NCBI GenBank assembly: GCA_002721305.1
Contig: PBKA01000019.1
Location: 1-64,000, forward strand
DNA length: 64,000 bases
Reading direction: 5' to 3'
DNA from: Acidimicrobiaceae bacterium
GTDB lineage: Bacteria; Actinomycetota; Acidimicrobiia; Acidimicrobiales; Poriferisodalaceae
Shown here: positions 50,144 through 58,611 of the stretch, piece after piece
How positions within the stretch are numbered: position 1 is the stretch's first letter
Layout of the letters: each line of letters starts with the position of its first letter
Translations under genes and position numbers: made by a program
The notes under the pieces: model-generated
Database searches by the model: none
What the model was told of the DNA's origin: nothing
The model's input: only the letters and a program-made list of their open reading frames with translations

Positions 50144-51981
50144 GAGTCTTCTCCAAGGGAAGCGGCCAATGTTTCGACGTAACGCGGCTCGCCATCAAGT
50201 AGTTGTTGGTGCGTCCCGTCAGCGACTACCCGACCACCTTCGACAAGCACGACGCGGTCTGCAAGGGCGATGGTCGACAAGCGGTGGGCAATGACGATCG
50301 TCGTTCGCTCCCTCATCAGACCCGACAGCGACCCATGAATTCGTTCCTCTATTTCCACATCGATGGCGCTTGTGGAGTCATCTAACACAATGACCTGAGG
50401 ATCACTCAGGAAAAGCCGGGCCAAGGAAATACGTTGACGCTGCCCCCCGGACAAGTCATAGCCTCGCTCTCCTACGACAGTGTCATAACCATGTTCGAGA
50501 TCGAGAATGAACTCGTGCGCTTGAGCCGCAATGGCGGCAGCTTCCACCTCTTGTCTCGACGCGCCGGGCTTCCCATAAGCGATGTTGTCGTGGACGCTGG
50601 TTGAAAACAAGAATGGTTCATCGGGCACGAGACTTACAGCGGCCCGAAGACTTGTTTGTGTTACCGACGCAATGTCATGTCCATCCACGGACACGCAGCC
50701 GCCCTGTACGTCATAGAAACGCATAAGCAGGCGAGCAATCGTCGATTTACCCGAGCCTGTTCGACCAACGATCGCGACAGTTTGTCCAGCGGGAATATCG
50801 AGAGTGAACCGGTCCAAAACCAACGGAGCGCTCTCCTTGCCTGGCGTTCCTCCCACGATTTCGGTCCCGTAAGCAAAGCTGACATCTGAAAACGTAACGT
50901 GACCACCTGAGGGGACTAGATCTACAGCGCCGTGTCGATCGACCACCGCCGGGACCTCATCGAGGATTTCGTAAATTCTTTCTGCCGAGGCCTTCGCTCG
51001 TTGTCCCAAGATCAACAACATTCCGATGAATCGGAAAGGTGCTTGGAGAAGCAAGATATAGAGATTGAAGGAAACGAGTTCGCCAACGGTCAATGATCCG
51101 TCAATGGTTTGAAGACCACCGACGAGTAGCACCACAGCCAAAGCGACCCTCGGCAGGTTCTCTATGAAAGGTGTATGGGAAGCCCGAGTCCAGTGTTGGA
51201 CCATGTTGGCCCATCGAAGTCGCTCGGCACCTCTAGCGAGGGACTCAATCTGGTGGCGTTCGGCAGCGAACGCTTTGACTACCCGGACCCCGTTGACCGA
51301 TTCGTCGACGACGGTCGCAATTTCAGCCTGACGTGACTGAATTACCCATGAAAGCGGAAACATGATCTTGCGTAACCGCTGACCGATCGCAAAAACGCCG
51401 GGTAACGCGATCATCGTAATGGCAGTGAGGGGAACGCTGATAGCGGCCATCAAGCCTATGGCGACAACGAAGCTAAAGAACTGGACAGCCATGATTGGTG
51501 CAAATGCCATGAACATTTGGACCGATCTGATGTCGGAATTAGCTCGACTGATTATCTGCCCGCTTTGCACACGGTCAAAAAATGAAAACGACAACTTTCC
51601 CAAATGCTGGAACAGCAAAGTACGCAATTGGTATTCGACTTTGAAGGCCATGCCGTAGAGGCCGTAGCGGTAACCGAACGTTGCCGCGGCGCGCGCTACG
51701 CCAAGAATCAGCAGGAACACCATGAAGAACCAGAGCCCACTAGTCCGATTAATGAGTGAGCGATCGATAGCTAGGCCAATCACTCGAGGCACAAGAATCT
51801 GAGCGACCATCGCGACAAGTGCAGCGACAACCGACCACAAAATTCGCCATCGGTGGGTCAGCACGACAGGGCTGATGCGCTTCAACCACCCAAGGGAGCC
51901 ATCGCTCCTGATTGTTTCCTGTACCGGGGGATACGTTGACCAGTCGCGCACCGGTTCGAAGGTGGCGTTATCCCTAGGCAT
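50137..51981 (-). CDS. ABC transporter exporter subunit (membrane + ATPase), degenerate-site subunit
   Basis: A 614-residue half-transporter: six membrane segments in the first 330 residues, then an ATPase with VGRTGSGKSTIARLL (Walker A), LVPDEPFLFST (Q-loop position Asp instead of Gln), DLSGGQRQRISLARLF (canonical signature), VIVLDDSTSAID (Asp where the catalytic Glu should be) and IVIAHRLSTI. Together with the downstream partner it forms a heterodimer. The degenerate Walker B and Q-loop are in this chain, the degenerate signature is in the other; see findings. Confidence 0.92.
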   Translation of the reverse strand: MPRDNATFEPVRDWSTYPPVQETIRSDGSLGWLKRISPVVLTHRWRILWSVVAALVAMVAQILVPRVIGLAIDRSLINRTSGLWFFMVFLLILGVARAAATFGYRYGLYGMAFKVEYQLRTLLFQHLGKLSFSFFDRVQSGQIISRANSDIRSVQMFMAFAPIMAVQFFSFVVAIGLMAAISVPLTAITMIALPGVFAIGQRLRKIMFPLSWVIQSRQAEIATVVDESVNGVRVVKAFAAERHQIESLARGAERLRWANMVQHWTRASHTPFIENLPRVALAVVLLVGGLQTIDGSLTVGELVSFNLYILLLQAPFRFIGMLLILGQRAKASAERIYEILDEVPAVVDRHGAVDLVPSGGHVTFSDVSFAYGTEIVGGTPGKESAPLVLDRFTLDIPAGQTVAIVGRTGSGKSTIARLLMRFYDVQGGCVSVDGHDIASVTQTSLRAAVSLVPDEPFLFSTSVHDNIAYGKPGASRQEVEAAAIAAQAHEFILDLEHGYDTVVGERGYDLSGGQRQRISLARLFLSDPQVIVLDDSTSAIDVEIEERIHGSLSGLMRERTTIVIAHRLSTIALADRVVLVEGGRVVADGTHQQLLDGEPRYVETLAASLGEDSW

Positions 51982-52030
51982 TACTTGGAGGCTACCTTGG
52001 CGTTAGCCAGGTGCGGATAGATAAAGACGT

Positions 52031-53362
52031 ATGGAGGTGTTAACCATCGATCCTGTTGTGGGCTTAGCCGCAGTATTTGTTCTTGTCGCGCTTAACGGCA
52101 TCTTTGTCGCCGGCGAATTTTCTCTGGTCGCGGTTGATGCTGAGCGTGTCGAGGTCATGGCCGGCGAAGGTCACCGTCGCGCTCGCACGGTGAAGAAGCT
52201 TCTTAGTCGCCTCAGTTTTCACCTGGGCGGCGCTCAACTGGGTATAACCGTCACTTCTTTGCTGCTTGGCTTCCTTGCTGAGGACACTATCGGTGAGTTC
52301 TTGGGCTATTTGCCGGGTTTTGACTTGAACTCCGGCCCGGCTCAAGCCGGCATAGCGATCGCGATTGCCGCGGTTATACAGATGGTTTTCGGAGAATTAG
52401 CGCCGAAGAATGTCGCCATATCTCGGCCACTGGGAACAGGACTCTGGCTGGGACCGATCCTTAGGATTTACGGAGTGGTCTCCGCACCCATAACGGCTAC
52501 ATTCAATGGGCTTGCGAATCGGTTACTACGGCTATGCGGCATCGAACCCGTAGAAGAATTGCGCTCTTTGAGGTCTTTGGAAGACCTCGAACATTTGGTT
52601 AGAGCATCTAGTGCCCGAACTATTAGCGCAGACGAAGCTCGACTAATTACTCGAACACTTCAATTGTCGAGAAAGGATGCAGCCGACGCCCTCACGCCGC
52701 GAACTTCGATGGTGGGGATCGAGCGGTCAGCGACCATTGCTGATCTTGTGAGGATTACCAAGGAAAGTGGATATTCGAGATTCCCTGTCACCGGACAAGA
52801 CACTGATGACATCGTGGGAATAGTCGAAGTAAAAGATGTTTTTGCGCTTCCGGGGGAAAACCGAGAACTTAGACCACTGTCGGAAATTCTGAGACCGGCG
52901 GTAATTGTTCCCGAACACCGAGAGCTCGATGGTGTCTTGGTGGATCTTGAAGCAGCTGAAAGCAGACTGGCGGTCGTCATAGATGAGCATGGAGGCACCG
53001 CGGGGCTCATCACCAGAGAAGACATCCTCGAAGAATTAGTAGGAGACATCTCTGATGAGTACGACGAACCAGTCCGAACAACAAGCGAAACAAGAGATGG
53101 CCGTTACATAGTTGATGGGCGTACCTCAAGAGGCGACATAGAAGAGATGATTGGGTTGCGCTTGCCTAGTGGCCCTTATGAGACCGTTGCGGGTTTCCTG
53201 CTCGAGCAGTTCGGATCGGTGCCACTCGTCGGAGAACAACTGGAATGGCAAGGCTGGAAGTTCGAGATCCTCAGCAGAGACAATCTGCGTATCGCCGAGA
53301 TAGCTGTAGAGCGTCCCGCAGAATCAGACCTACGTACTTCCGAGCAGGGCGAAGATTCATGA
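52031..53362 (+). CDS. CNNM-family membrane protein with CBS pair and CorC/HlyC domain
   Basis: A 443-residue protein: an N-terminal DUF21 (CNNM transmembrane) domain to about residue 190 with NGIFVAGEFSLVAVDAERV, GGAQLGITVTSLLLGFLAED and MVFGELAPKNVAISRP; a CBS pair (about 210-335) containing LTPRTSMVGIERSATI and VIDEHGGTAGLITREDILE; and a C-terminal CorC/HlyC transport-associated domain (about 355-430, YIVDGRTSRGDIEEMIGL). The family includes magnesium/cobalt efflux or transport proteins. It overlaps a second member downstream by four bases. Confidence 0.92.
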   Translation: MEVLTIDPVVGLAAVFVLVALNGIFVAGEFSLVAVDAERVEVMAGEGHRRARTVKKLLSRLSFHLGGAQLGITVTSLLLGFLAEDTIGEFLGYLPGFDLNSGPAQAGIAIAIAAVIQMVFGELAPKNVAISRPLGTGLWLGPILRIYGVVSAPITATFNGLANRLLRLCGIEPVEELRSLRSLEDLEHLVRASSARTISADEARLITRTLQLSRKDAADALTPRTSMVGIERSATIADLVRITKESGYSRFPVTGQDTDDIVGIVEVKDVFALPGENRELRPLSEILRPAVIVPEHRELDGVLVDLEAAESRLAVVIDEHGGTAGLITREDILEELVGDISDEYDEPVRTTSETRDGRYIVDGRTSRGDIEEMIGLRLPSGPYETVAGFLLEQFGSVPLVGEQLEWQGWKFEILSRDNLRIAEIAVERPAESDLRTSEQGEDS

Positions 53363-54384
53363 CCGGTTTGGCAATAGTGGTCGGAGCCTTGTTAGTTCTT
53401 CTTAATGGAACCTTCGTGGCGTTTGAGTTCGGTCTACTAGGCGCAATGAAATCGGCGATTGACGCTGAGGCAGCTACAGGAAGAAAATCGGCTAAAGCGG
53501 CACAGCATCTTCAAAGAGATGTTTTGACGGCCCTAGGTGGAGCTCAGCTCGGTATAACAGTCTGCTCACTAGTGTTGGGTCGGTTAGCGGAGCCTGCTGT
53601 AGCGTCGCTTCTCGAAAGACTAATTCATCGATTCATCGACATGGACGAGACGCTTCTGCACTCAGTCAGTTTCGCTATCGCCCTCAGCTTCGTAGTTGTG
53701 ATCCATATGGTGCTTGGGGAAATGGTTCCGAAAAGCCTGGCAATTACAGGGCCACAACGCACGTTGTTGCTGCTTGCGCGCCCGATGGCTGCATATCTGG
53801 TGGTCGCCGGGCCGGTAATTCGGGTGCTCAATCATTTCGTCAATGGCCTGTTGAGAGTGTTTCGGATAGAACCGACTTCAGAACTCGATGATGCGACGAC
53901 GAACGCTGAGTTGTTGCTAATGGTTGACGAATCTCACCATCAGGGTCTCATCGATTATCAGGAGCACGCGCTAATTGAAAGCGCCCTTACCTTTGGAGAA
54001 GCCGAAGTTGTTTCGGTCATGGCACCGATGAAGGAAGTCGATGCCGTTGCCGTTGATTCGTCAATTGAGGAAATCGAGTCTCAGATAGTTCTGACTGGGC
54101 ACACACGATTAGTTGTATACGGCCGAGATATGAATGATGTGAGAGGTTTCGTTCATAGTAAAGACCTTTTGGGTGTCGAAACTAAAGAGCACATGCTGCA
54201 GCCGGCGCTAATCCGCCCGATGCTTAGGGTTAACCGAGATACAAAATTGCCAGATGTTCTCGAGTTAATGCGAAGGTCCCAAATCCACTTAGCACTGGTG
54301 ACTTCCCAGGGAGTCAATTCCGGAGTCGTAACTCTTGACGATGTGATGCGCGGGCTGGTTGGTTCTCTTTCAAAGGATCTATAG
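53359..54384 (+). CDS. CNNM-family membrane protein with CBS pair, no CorC/HlyC domain
   Basis: A 341-residue protein from ATG 53359, overlapping the stop of the previous gene (ATGA). It has the DUF21 domain (LNGTFVAFEFGLLGAMKSAI, GGAQLGITVCSLVLG, MVLGEMVPKSLAITGPQR) and a CBS pair (MAPMKEVDAVAVDSSIEEIE through VTSQGVNSGVVTLDDVMRGL), then ends without the CorC/HlyC domain. This tandem of a complete and a shorter CNNM is common in actinobacteria and probably forms a hetero-oligomeric divalent-cation transporter; the role is inferred. Confidence 0.92.
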   Translation: MTGLAIVVGALLVLLNGTFVAFEFGLLGAMKSAIDAEAATGRKSAKAAQHLQRDVLTALGGAQLGITVCSLVLGRLAEPAVASLLERLIHRFIDMDETLLHSVSFAIALSFVVVIHMVLGEMVPKSLAITGPQRTLLLLARPMAAYLVVAGPVIRVLNHFVNGLLRVFRIEPTSELDDATTNAELLLMVDESHHQGLIDYQEHALIESALTFGEAEVVSVMAPMKEVDAVAVDSSIEEIESQIVLTGHTRLVVYGRDMNDVRGFVHSKDLLGVETKEHMLQPALIRPMLRVNRDTKLPDVLELMRRSQIHLALVTSQGVNSGVVTLDDVMRGLVGSLSKDL

Positions 54385-54406
54385 AGCCATAGTCAAATTT
54401 TGTTCG

Positions 54407-55177
54407 TTAGGCGCCCATAGCGTGGTACCCACCGTCCACGTGAATAATTTCTCCCGTGGTCATTGGAAACCAGTCGGACATCAACGCCAGAGTCGTTTTT
54501 GCAACCGAATGCTGGTCGTTGATGTCCCACCCCATCGGAGCCCTGCTTTGCCAAGCATCTTCGAACTCCGTAAACCCAGGGATCGACTTTGCTGCCATTG
54601 TCCGAATAGGTCCAGCCGATATCAAATTGACCCGAATCCCGTCGGGACCCAAGCTTTTCGCAAGATACCGGGCAGTTGATTCGAACGCTGCCTTGGCTAC
54701 TCCCATCCAGTCGTAGACAGGCCATGCCACCGAAGCGTCGAAAGTTAAGCCAACTACGTTGCCTTTAGCTTCCGCCAATAGAGGCTGAAGGCCTCCGGCT
54801 AGGGCCTTGAGGCTGTATGCGGATATGTGCATTGCGACGCTGACATCAGACCACTCTGCATTCAAAAAATTTCCGCCCAGGCATGACTCGGGCGCGAAAC
54901 CGATGGCATGCAGGACGCCATCGACCCGACCCCAACGGTCATTCAGTTCTGCCGCAACAGCTTCAATTTCGTTCGGTTCCGTGACATCGAGCGGGAGAAC
55001 GTCGCAGCTTTCGGGGAGCTTCTTGGCTGTACGTTCAGTTAAACGCATCCCTCTCCCAGCTCCCGTTAGTACTACCTCCGCTCCCTCCAACTGCGCCAAT
55101 TTAGCGACCTCGAAAGCCAAGGAAGCGTCAGTCAGCACCCCCGTGATTAGAAGCTTTTTTCCATCCATCAGACCCAT
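54407..55177 (-). CDS. Enoyl-ACP reductase (FabI/InhA type)
   Basis: A 256-residue NADH-dependent enoyl-ACP reductase: LLITGVLTDASLAFEVAKLA (the SSIA/TDxSIA-like NAD loop), HAIGFAPESCLGG, SLKALAGGLQPLL, and YDWMGVAK (Tyr-x6-Lys catalytic pair, as in InhA), then ISAGPIRTMAAKSIPGF as the substrate-binding loop and DGGYHAMG at the end. This matches actinobacterial InhA more than E. coli FabI. It acts in fatty-acid synthesis in the cytoplasm and converges with the CNNM pair, diverging from npdG. Confidence 0.92.
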   Translation of the reverse strand: MGLMDGKKLLITGVLTDASLAFEVAKLAQLEGAEVVLTGAGRGMRLTERTAKKLPESCDVLPLDVTEPNEIEAVAAELNDRWGRVDGVLHAIGFAPESCLGGNFLNAEWSDVSVAMHISAYSLKALAGGLQPLLAEAKGNVVGLTFDASVAWPVYDWMGVAKAAFESTARYLAKSLGPDGIRVNLISAGPIRTMAAKSIPGFTEFEDAWQSRAPMGWDINDQHSVAKTTLALMSDWFPMTTGEIIHVDGGYHAMGA

Positions 55178-55252
55178 TTAAATTGTCCTCCGTTTGGTTT
55201 CAGCGACACAGGCATTCAGTGCCGTCGTAGTAACTCGCGTAATGAAGTCACC

Positions 55253-55279
55253 GTACCGTGGTATTGGACAGTACCGTGG
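55253..55279 (+). promoter_or_regulatory. Direct repeat upstream of npdG (possible operator)
   Basis: GTACCGTGG occurs twice, 55253-55261 and 55271-55279, in direct orientation with 18 bases between the repeat starts, ending seven bases before the ATG of npdG at 55286. TGAAGT/ACTTCA flank it as a loose inverted repeat. In a 108-base divergent gap with fabI. An operator or activator site is possible; no promoter elements are clear. Confidence 0.35.
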
Positions 55280-55285
55280 CACTTC

Positions 55286-55939
55286 ATGCGGATAGGCATA
55301 GTTGGTGGAACAGGACCCGCGGGCTCAGCACTAGCAGCCCGGTTAGCTGACGCGGGTTATGAGATTATTTTAGGGTCTCGGTCGAAGTATCGATCTATGG
55401 AAGTGGTCGACAGCATTATCGATCGGTGGCCAAACCGCGAGTTAGCCATAACTCCATCGGACAACGTAGGAGCGGCGCAGTGCGAGTTCGTCGTCATTGC
55501 CACCCCATGGGACGCTGCGGCGATAACAGCAAGAAGCGTTCAAGACCATGTGAGAGACAAAGTCGTCGTCACCATGTCCAACGCTCTAGCGCGAGTCGAC
55601 GACGAGTTTGTTCCGCTGATCCCTCCCAGAGGTTCCGTGGCAGCATCAGTACAAGCTTCCTTGCCTGATTCCAGAGTGGCAGCCACTCTGCAACACGTCC
55701 CGGCTCAAGAACTAGGCGATCTCGACCAACCACTCGACAGCGACATTCTGATATGCAGCGACAACCGCGAGGCCACAGACCTTGTGGCTGAGATAGTTGG
55801 AAAAATACCCGGAACCAGGGCACTTGACTGCGGCAACTTGTCAAACGCGACCGCCATCGAAGCGTTCACTGCCGTTCTTCTTCAACTCAATACCCGTTAT
55901 CGAACCCGAGTTGCTCTGAAGCTTGTTGGTCTCGAATGA
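55286..55939 (+). CDS. npdG: NADPH-dependent F420 reductase
   Basis: A 217-residue Rossmann protein: GIVGGTGPAGSALAARLA (NADP motif with GTGP), ILGSRSKY after the second strand (phosphate pocket), FVVIATPWDAAAI, VVTMSNALARVDD and HVPAQELGDLDQPLDSDI. The end ALDCGNLSNATAIEAFTAV is typical of the family. The enzyme transfers hydride between NADPH and F420, so this organism should make F420. It lies in a divergent position to FabI and starts the run of plus-strand genes toward the PIM cluster. Confidence 0.9.
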   Translation: MRIGIVGGTGPAGSALAARLADAGYEIILGSRSKYRSMEVVDSIIDRWPNRELAITPSDNVGAAQCEFVVIATPWDAAAITARSVQDHVRDKVVVTMSNALARVDDEFVPLIPPRGSVAASVQASLPDSRVAATLQHVPAQELGDLDQPLDSDILICSDNREATDLVAEIVGKIPGTRALDCGNLSNATAIEAFTAVLLQLNTRYRTRVALKLVGLE

Positions 55940-55985
55940 ACAGCAAACGAGTTGGGCCGTCGACCCCACGGTCAGAGGTAGCTAA

Positions 55986-56492
55986 ATGGAGGGGTTAGAA
56001 CGGATATGGGCTACCTGGCGGCGCGACTATGTCAGCGGCGAGACGGGAGAGATTGCAAGAGCTTCCGAAGGTCGCTGCGTGCTTTGCTCCGTCCTTGACT
56101 TGCGACAGACTCAACCTGAATTGTTAGTTCATTGTGGGCAATGGTCCGCAGTGATGCTAAACGCCTACCCGTACAACACGGGCCACGTCATGGTCTTGCC
56201 ATATGACCATGTAGCCAATTTTGGAGACCTAAGCGATGAAGTGAGACAAGAGGTTTTTGAATTGGTTTCAAGGTCTATTTCGGCAATCGAAAACGCATAT
56301 GAGCCTGATGGCATCAATATGGGAGCGAACCTAGGGCAGGGAGCCGGTGCCGGAATTCCCGACCACCTGCACGTCCATGTGTTACCCCGTTGGGATGGTG
56401 ACACGAACTTTATGACGACAGTTGCCGGAGCGAGAGTGTTACCAGAGTCATTGGATTCAACCCTTGAACGTTTGAGGGACGCTTTTGAGTGA
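55986..56492 (+). CDS. HIT-domain protein, AP4A phosphorylase-like
   Basis: A 168-residue HIT-superfamily protein: CVLCSVLD with a CxxC-like pair, LNAYPYNTGHVMVLPYDHVAN, GINMGANLGQGAGAGIPDH and the catalytic HLHVHVLPRWDGDTNFM (HxHxHxx). It resembles the mycobacterial HIT protein Rv2613c, which acts as a diadenosine-tetraphosphate phosphorylase and stands in the same cluster position beside PIP synthase. The reaction is inferred from that relative. Confidence 0.9.
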   Translation: MEGLERIWATWRRDYVSGETGEIARASEGRCVLCSVLDLRQTQPELLVHCGQWSAVMLNAYPYNTGHVMVLPYDHVANFGDLSDEVRQEVFELVSRSISAIENAYEPDGINMGANLGQGAGAGIPDHLHVHVLPRWDGDTNFMTTVAGARVLPESLDSTLERLRDAFE

Positions 56493-56531
56493 AGTCTTGT
56501 TAAATGACCCACGACAGGTAGCGTGAGCTAG

Positions 56532-57056
56532 GTGGACGACCATGAAGTGCGCGATCAGCTTCCCGAGGACCTTGATCGAGGATTTGTAGGCGTATACAAG
56601 TTTCCGGACAACAAACGACGAAAAGTCACCGGGATTTTGTACCTGTTAGTTGCAGCGGTCATCGGAACATGGTCTGTCACGGTTAGCGGAGAACCCGTCT
56701 TGGTGAACACTGGACTAATTGTTGGCTGCATAGCGGTGGGCTTGTTCGGTCTATACAGCCTTGCAGCTGGCCGCGCTTTTGGACTCGATGAAAACGCGGC
56801 ACTGGTAGCAGCGAACCGAGCAGTGGGTTTCCCCGTCGGCCACGCAAGCGCCCAACTTGGTTGGAGGGGTTTTATGAGCAGACCAACATGGAAAATGCTG
56901 GTTTATTCGGCCGAAGATCCGCCACTGAACAGAGGACTGGTTCTCGTGGACGCCGTTGATGGATCAATCGTCGAGTTCTATGTTGAGGAAAATCCCGAAG
57001 ACTGGACTCAGACTGGCGGTTTAAAGGAACTCCCGGAGACAAATCTCGATGCTTGA
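56532..57056 (+). CDS. Conserved membrane protein with two hydrophobic segments, between HIT and PIP synthase genes
   Basis: A 174-residue protein starting with GTG 56532. After an acidic N-terminus (DDHEVRDQLPEDLDRGFVGV) come two membrane helices (GILYLLVAAVIGTWSVTV and LIVGCIAVGLFGLYSLAAG), then a soluble C-terminal domain with ALVAANRAVGFPVGHASAQL, MLVYSAEDPPLNRGLVLVDA and VEFYVEENPEDW. I do not recognise the family beyond its conservation in this cluster position. Its 3' end overlaps the PIP synthase gene by eight bases, so it probably works with it. Confidence 0.75.
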   Translation: MDDHEVRDQLPEDLDRGFVGVYKFPDNKRRKVTGILYLLVAAVIGTWSVTVSGEPVLVNTGLIVGCIAVGLFGLYSLAAGRAFGLDENAALVAANRAVGFPVGHASAQLGWRGFMSRPTWKMLVYSAEDPPLNRGLVLVDAVDGSIVEFYVEENPEDWTQTGGLKELPETNLDA

Positions 57057-57657
57057 CGGAAATTTTCGCAACGGAGTTGACCGCCTAGTTAGACCCGTCG
57101 GACATCTCTTAGTCCGGTTGGGGGTCAGCGCGAATTTCCTGACGTGTGTCGGCTTAGTGATGTCGGTAGCGGCTTGTCTGCTCATCGGGAACAACCGACT
57201 TCAGCTAGGACTTGTATTTCTTATCCTCACCGCAGTACCCGACCTCTTGGACGGGGCAGTAGCGGTAGCGGCGGGCACCACTTCAAAACGAGGAGCCTTC
57301 TTTGACTCCACCGCTGATCGCATAACCGACGGACTCTTGCTGTGTGGTATCGCATGGCATCTCGCCGATACCAAAGGAGGCACAATCATGTTGCTTCCGA
57401 TGGCAGTTTTGGCTGTTACTGCCCTCATTAGCTACGAGAGAGCAAAAGCCGAACTGTTGGGTTATGAAGCCAAAGGCGGTCTGATGGAGCGAGCCGAACG
57501 GATGGTCGTTTTAGGCTTTGGACTGTGTTTCGACGTGCTCTTAGTGCCCGTGCTTTGGATCATGCTGGTCCTCACATCGTTGACAGCTATCCAAAGATTC
57601 TTCAAGGTATGGCGCCAAGCAAGCAACGACATCTCTAGCCCCAACAACCAGAGTTGA
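57049..57657 (+). CDS. pgsA: CDP-alcohol phosphatidyltransferase, probable phosphatidylinositol-phosphate synthase
   Basis: A 202-residue integral membrane enzyme. The CDP-OH-P motif reads DGAVAVAAGTTSKRGAFFDS followed by TAD: D1-G-x2-A-(R)-x8-G-x3-D-x3-D is conserved except that the arginine after A is valine. Hydrophobic segments continue (LLLCGIAWHL, IMLLPMAVLAVTALIS) to make about six membrane helices. In this cluster the enzyme joins CDP-diacylglycerol with inositol-1-phosphate to start PIM synthesis. It overlaps both neighbours (8 and 4 bases). Assignment by context to PIP synthase. Confidence 0.85.
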   Translation: MLDGNFRNGVDRLVRPVGHLLVRLGVSANFLTCVGLVMSVAACLLIGNNRLQLGLVFLILTAVPDLLDGAVAVAAGTTSKRGAFFDSTADRITDGLLLCGIAWHLADTKGGTIMLLPMAVLAVTALISYERAKAELLGYEAKGGLMERAERMVVLGFGLCFDVLLVPVLWIMLVLTSLTAIQRFFKVWRQASNDISSPNNQS

Positions 57658-58556
57658 CGACCTTGTCAGGGCGAGGGATAACAGCGCTCTATCGACTAGG
57701 GGCTCGGGCCGCTCGAAGTTTGCCCGGACCCGTTGCAAGTGCACTTCCCGGTTTGCTGGCGAGTCCTCTTCATCAGATATTGAGAAAGAAACGATTAATC
57801 GTTCGGCGACACATGAGGCGGTCGCTAGGTCCTGACGCGGACGAAAAGTCGGTGCAGGTTGCGACCAAGAACGCGTTTGCTTCCTACAGCCGTTACTGGA
57901 TCGAGTCCTTTCGACTGCCATCTCGGAACGGATTTCAATTAAGCGAAGGAATAGACGTCCCGGATTATCGATTCGTCGAAGAAGCATTAGATCGGGACAA
58001 AGGAGTAATCCTGGCCCTGCCCCATTTGGGCGGTTGGGAGTGGGCTGGATTCTGGATGGCCACCGTTAACAAGTTGCCGATCACCGTTGTTGTGGAGCCA
58101 ATTAACCCTGATCGACTGTTCCGATGGTTTGCCAGCTTTCGCGAGAGGCTAGGCATGAAGGTGGTACCTCTCGGCCCGACAGCAGGAGCCGAAATTGCGT
58201 CTGCATTAAAGAGAAACGAGATCGTTTGCCTCCTGTGCGACCGGTACATCTCAGGGGGCGGCGTAGAAGTCACCTTTATGGGCGAACGAACAACTTTGCC
58301 AGCTGGCCCGGCTCTTCTTGCGTTGAGAACGGGAGCGTCGATCCTACCCACAGCGGTGTATTTCGAACCGCGCGAGAACCATCTCGGCCTTGTAAGGCCT
58401 CCAATCGATACGACCCGAAGTGGAACGGTCAAGCAAGATGTGCAGCGAATTACCCAAGCACTCGCCGAAGAACTAGAGACCCTGATACGTCGCGATCCCC
58501 AACAATGGCACTTGTTTCAGCCCAATTGGCCGAGTGACTCATCAGAGGAAATGTGA
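57654..58556 (+). CDS. Phosphatidylinositol mannoside acyltransferase (LpxL/HtrB superfamily)
   Basis: A 300-residue lipid acyltransferase of the LpxL/PatA class: ALPHLGGWEWAGFWMATVN carries the HxxxxE active-site motif, followed by LLCDRYISGGGVEVTFMGE (second conserved block) and PAGPALLALRTGASILPTAV, then RRDPQQWHLFQPNWP at the C-terminus. In actinobacteria PatA transfers a fatty acyl chain to the mannose of PIM1/PIM2. Position between PIP synthase and PimA supports this. The overlap of four bases with pgsA indicates the same transcript. Confidence 0.9.
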   Translation: MTTLSGRGITALYRLGARAARSLPGPVASALPGLLASPLHQILRKKRLIVRRHMRRSLGPDADEKSVQVATKNAFASYSRYWIESFRLPSRNGFQLSEGIDVPDYRFVEEALDRDKGVILALPHLGGWEWAGFWMATVNKLPITVVVEPINPDRLFRWFASFRERLGMKVVPLGPTAGAEIASALKRNEIVCLLCDRYISGGGVEVTFMGERTTLPAGPALLALRTGASILPTAVYFEPRENHLGLVRPPIDTTRSGTVKQDVQRITQALAEELETLIRRDPQQWHLFQPNWPSDSSEEM

Positions 58557-58611
58557 GCGTCACGCAATTTCCTCTGTGGAGCGAACGCTACATCGCGTAG
58601 CGTTATTTGAT

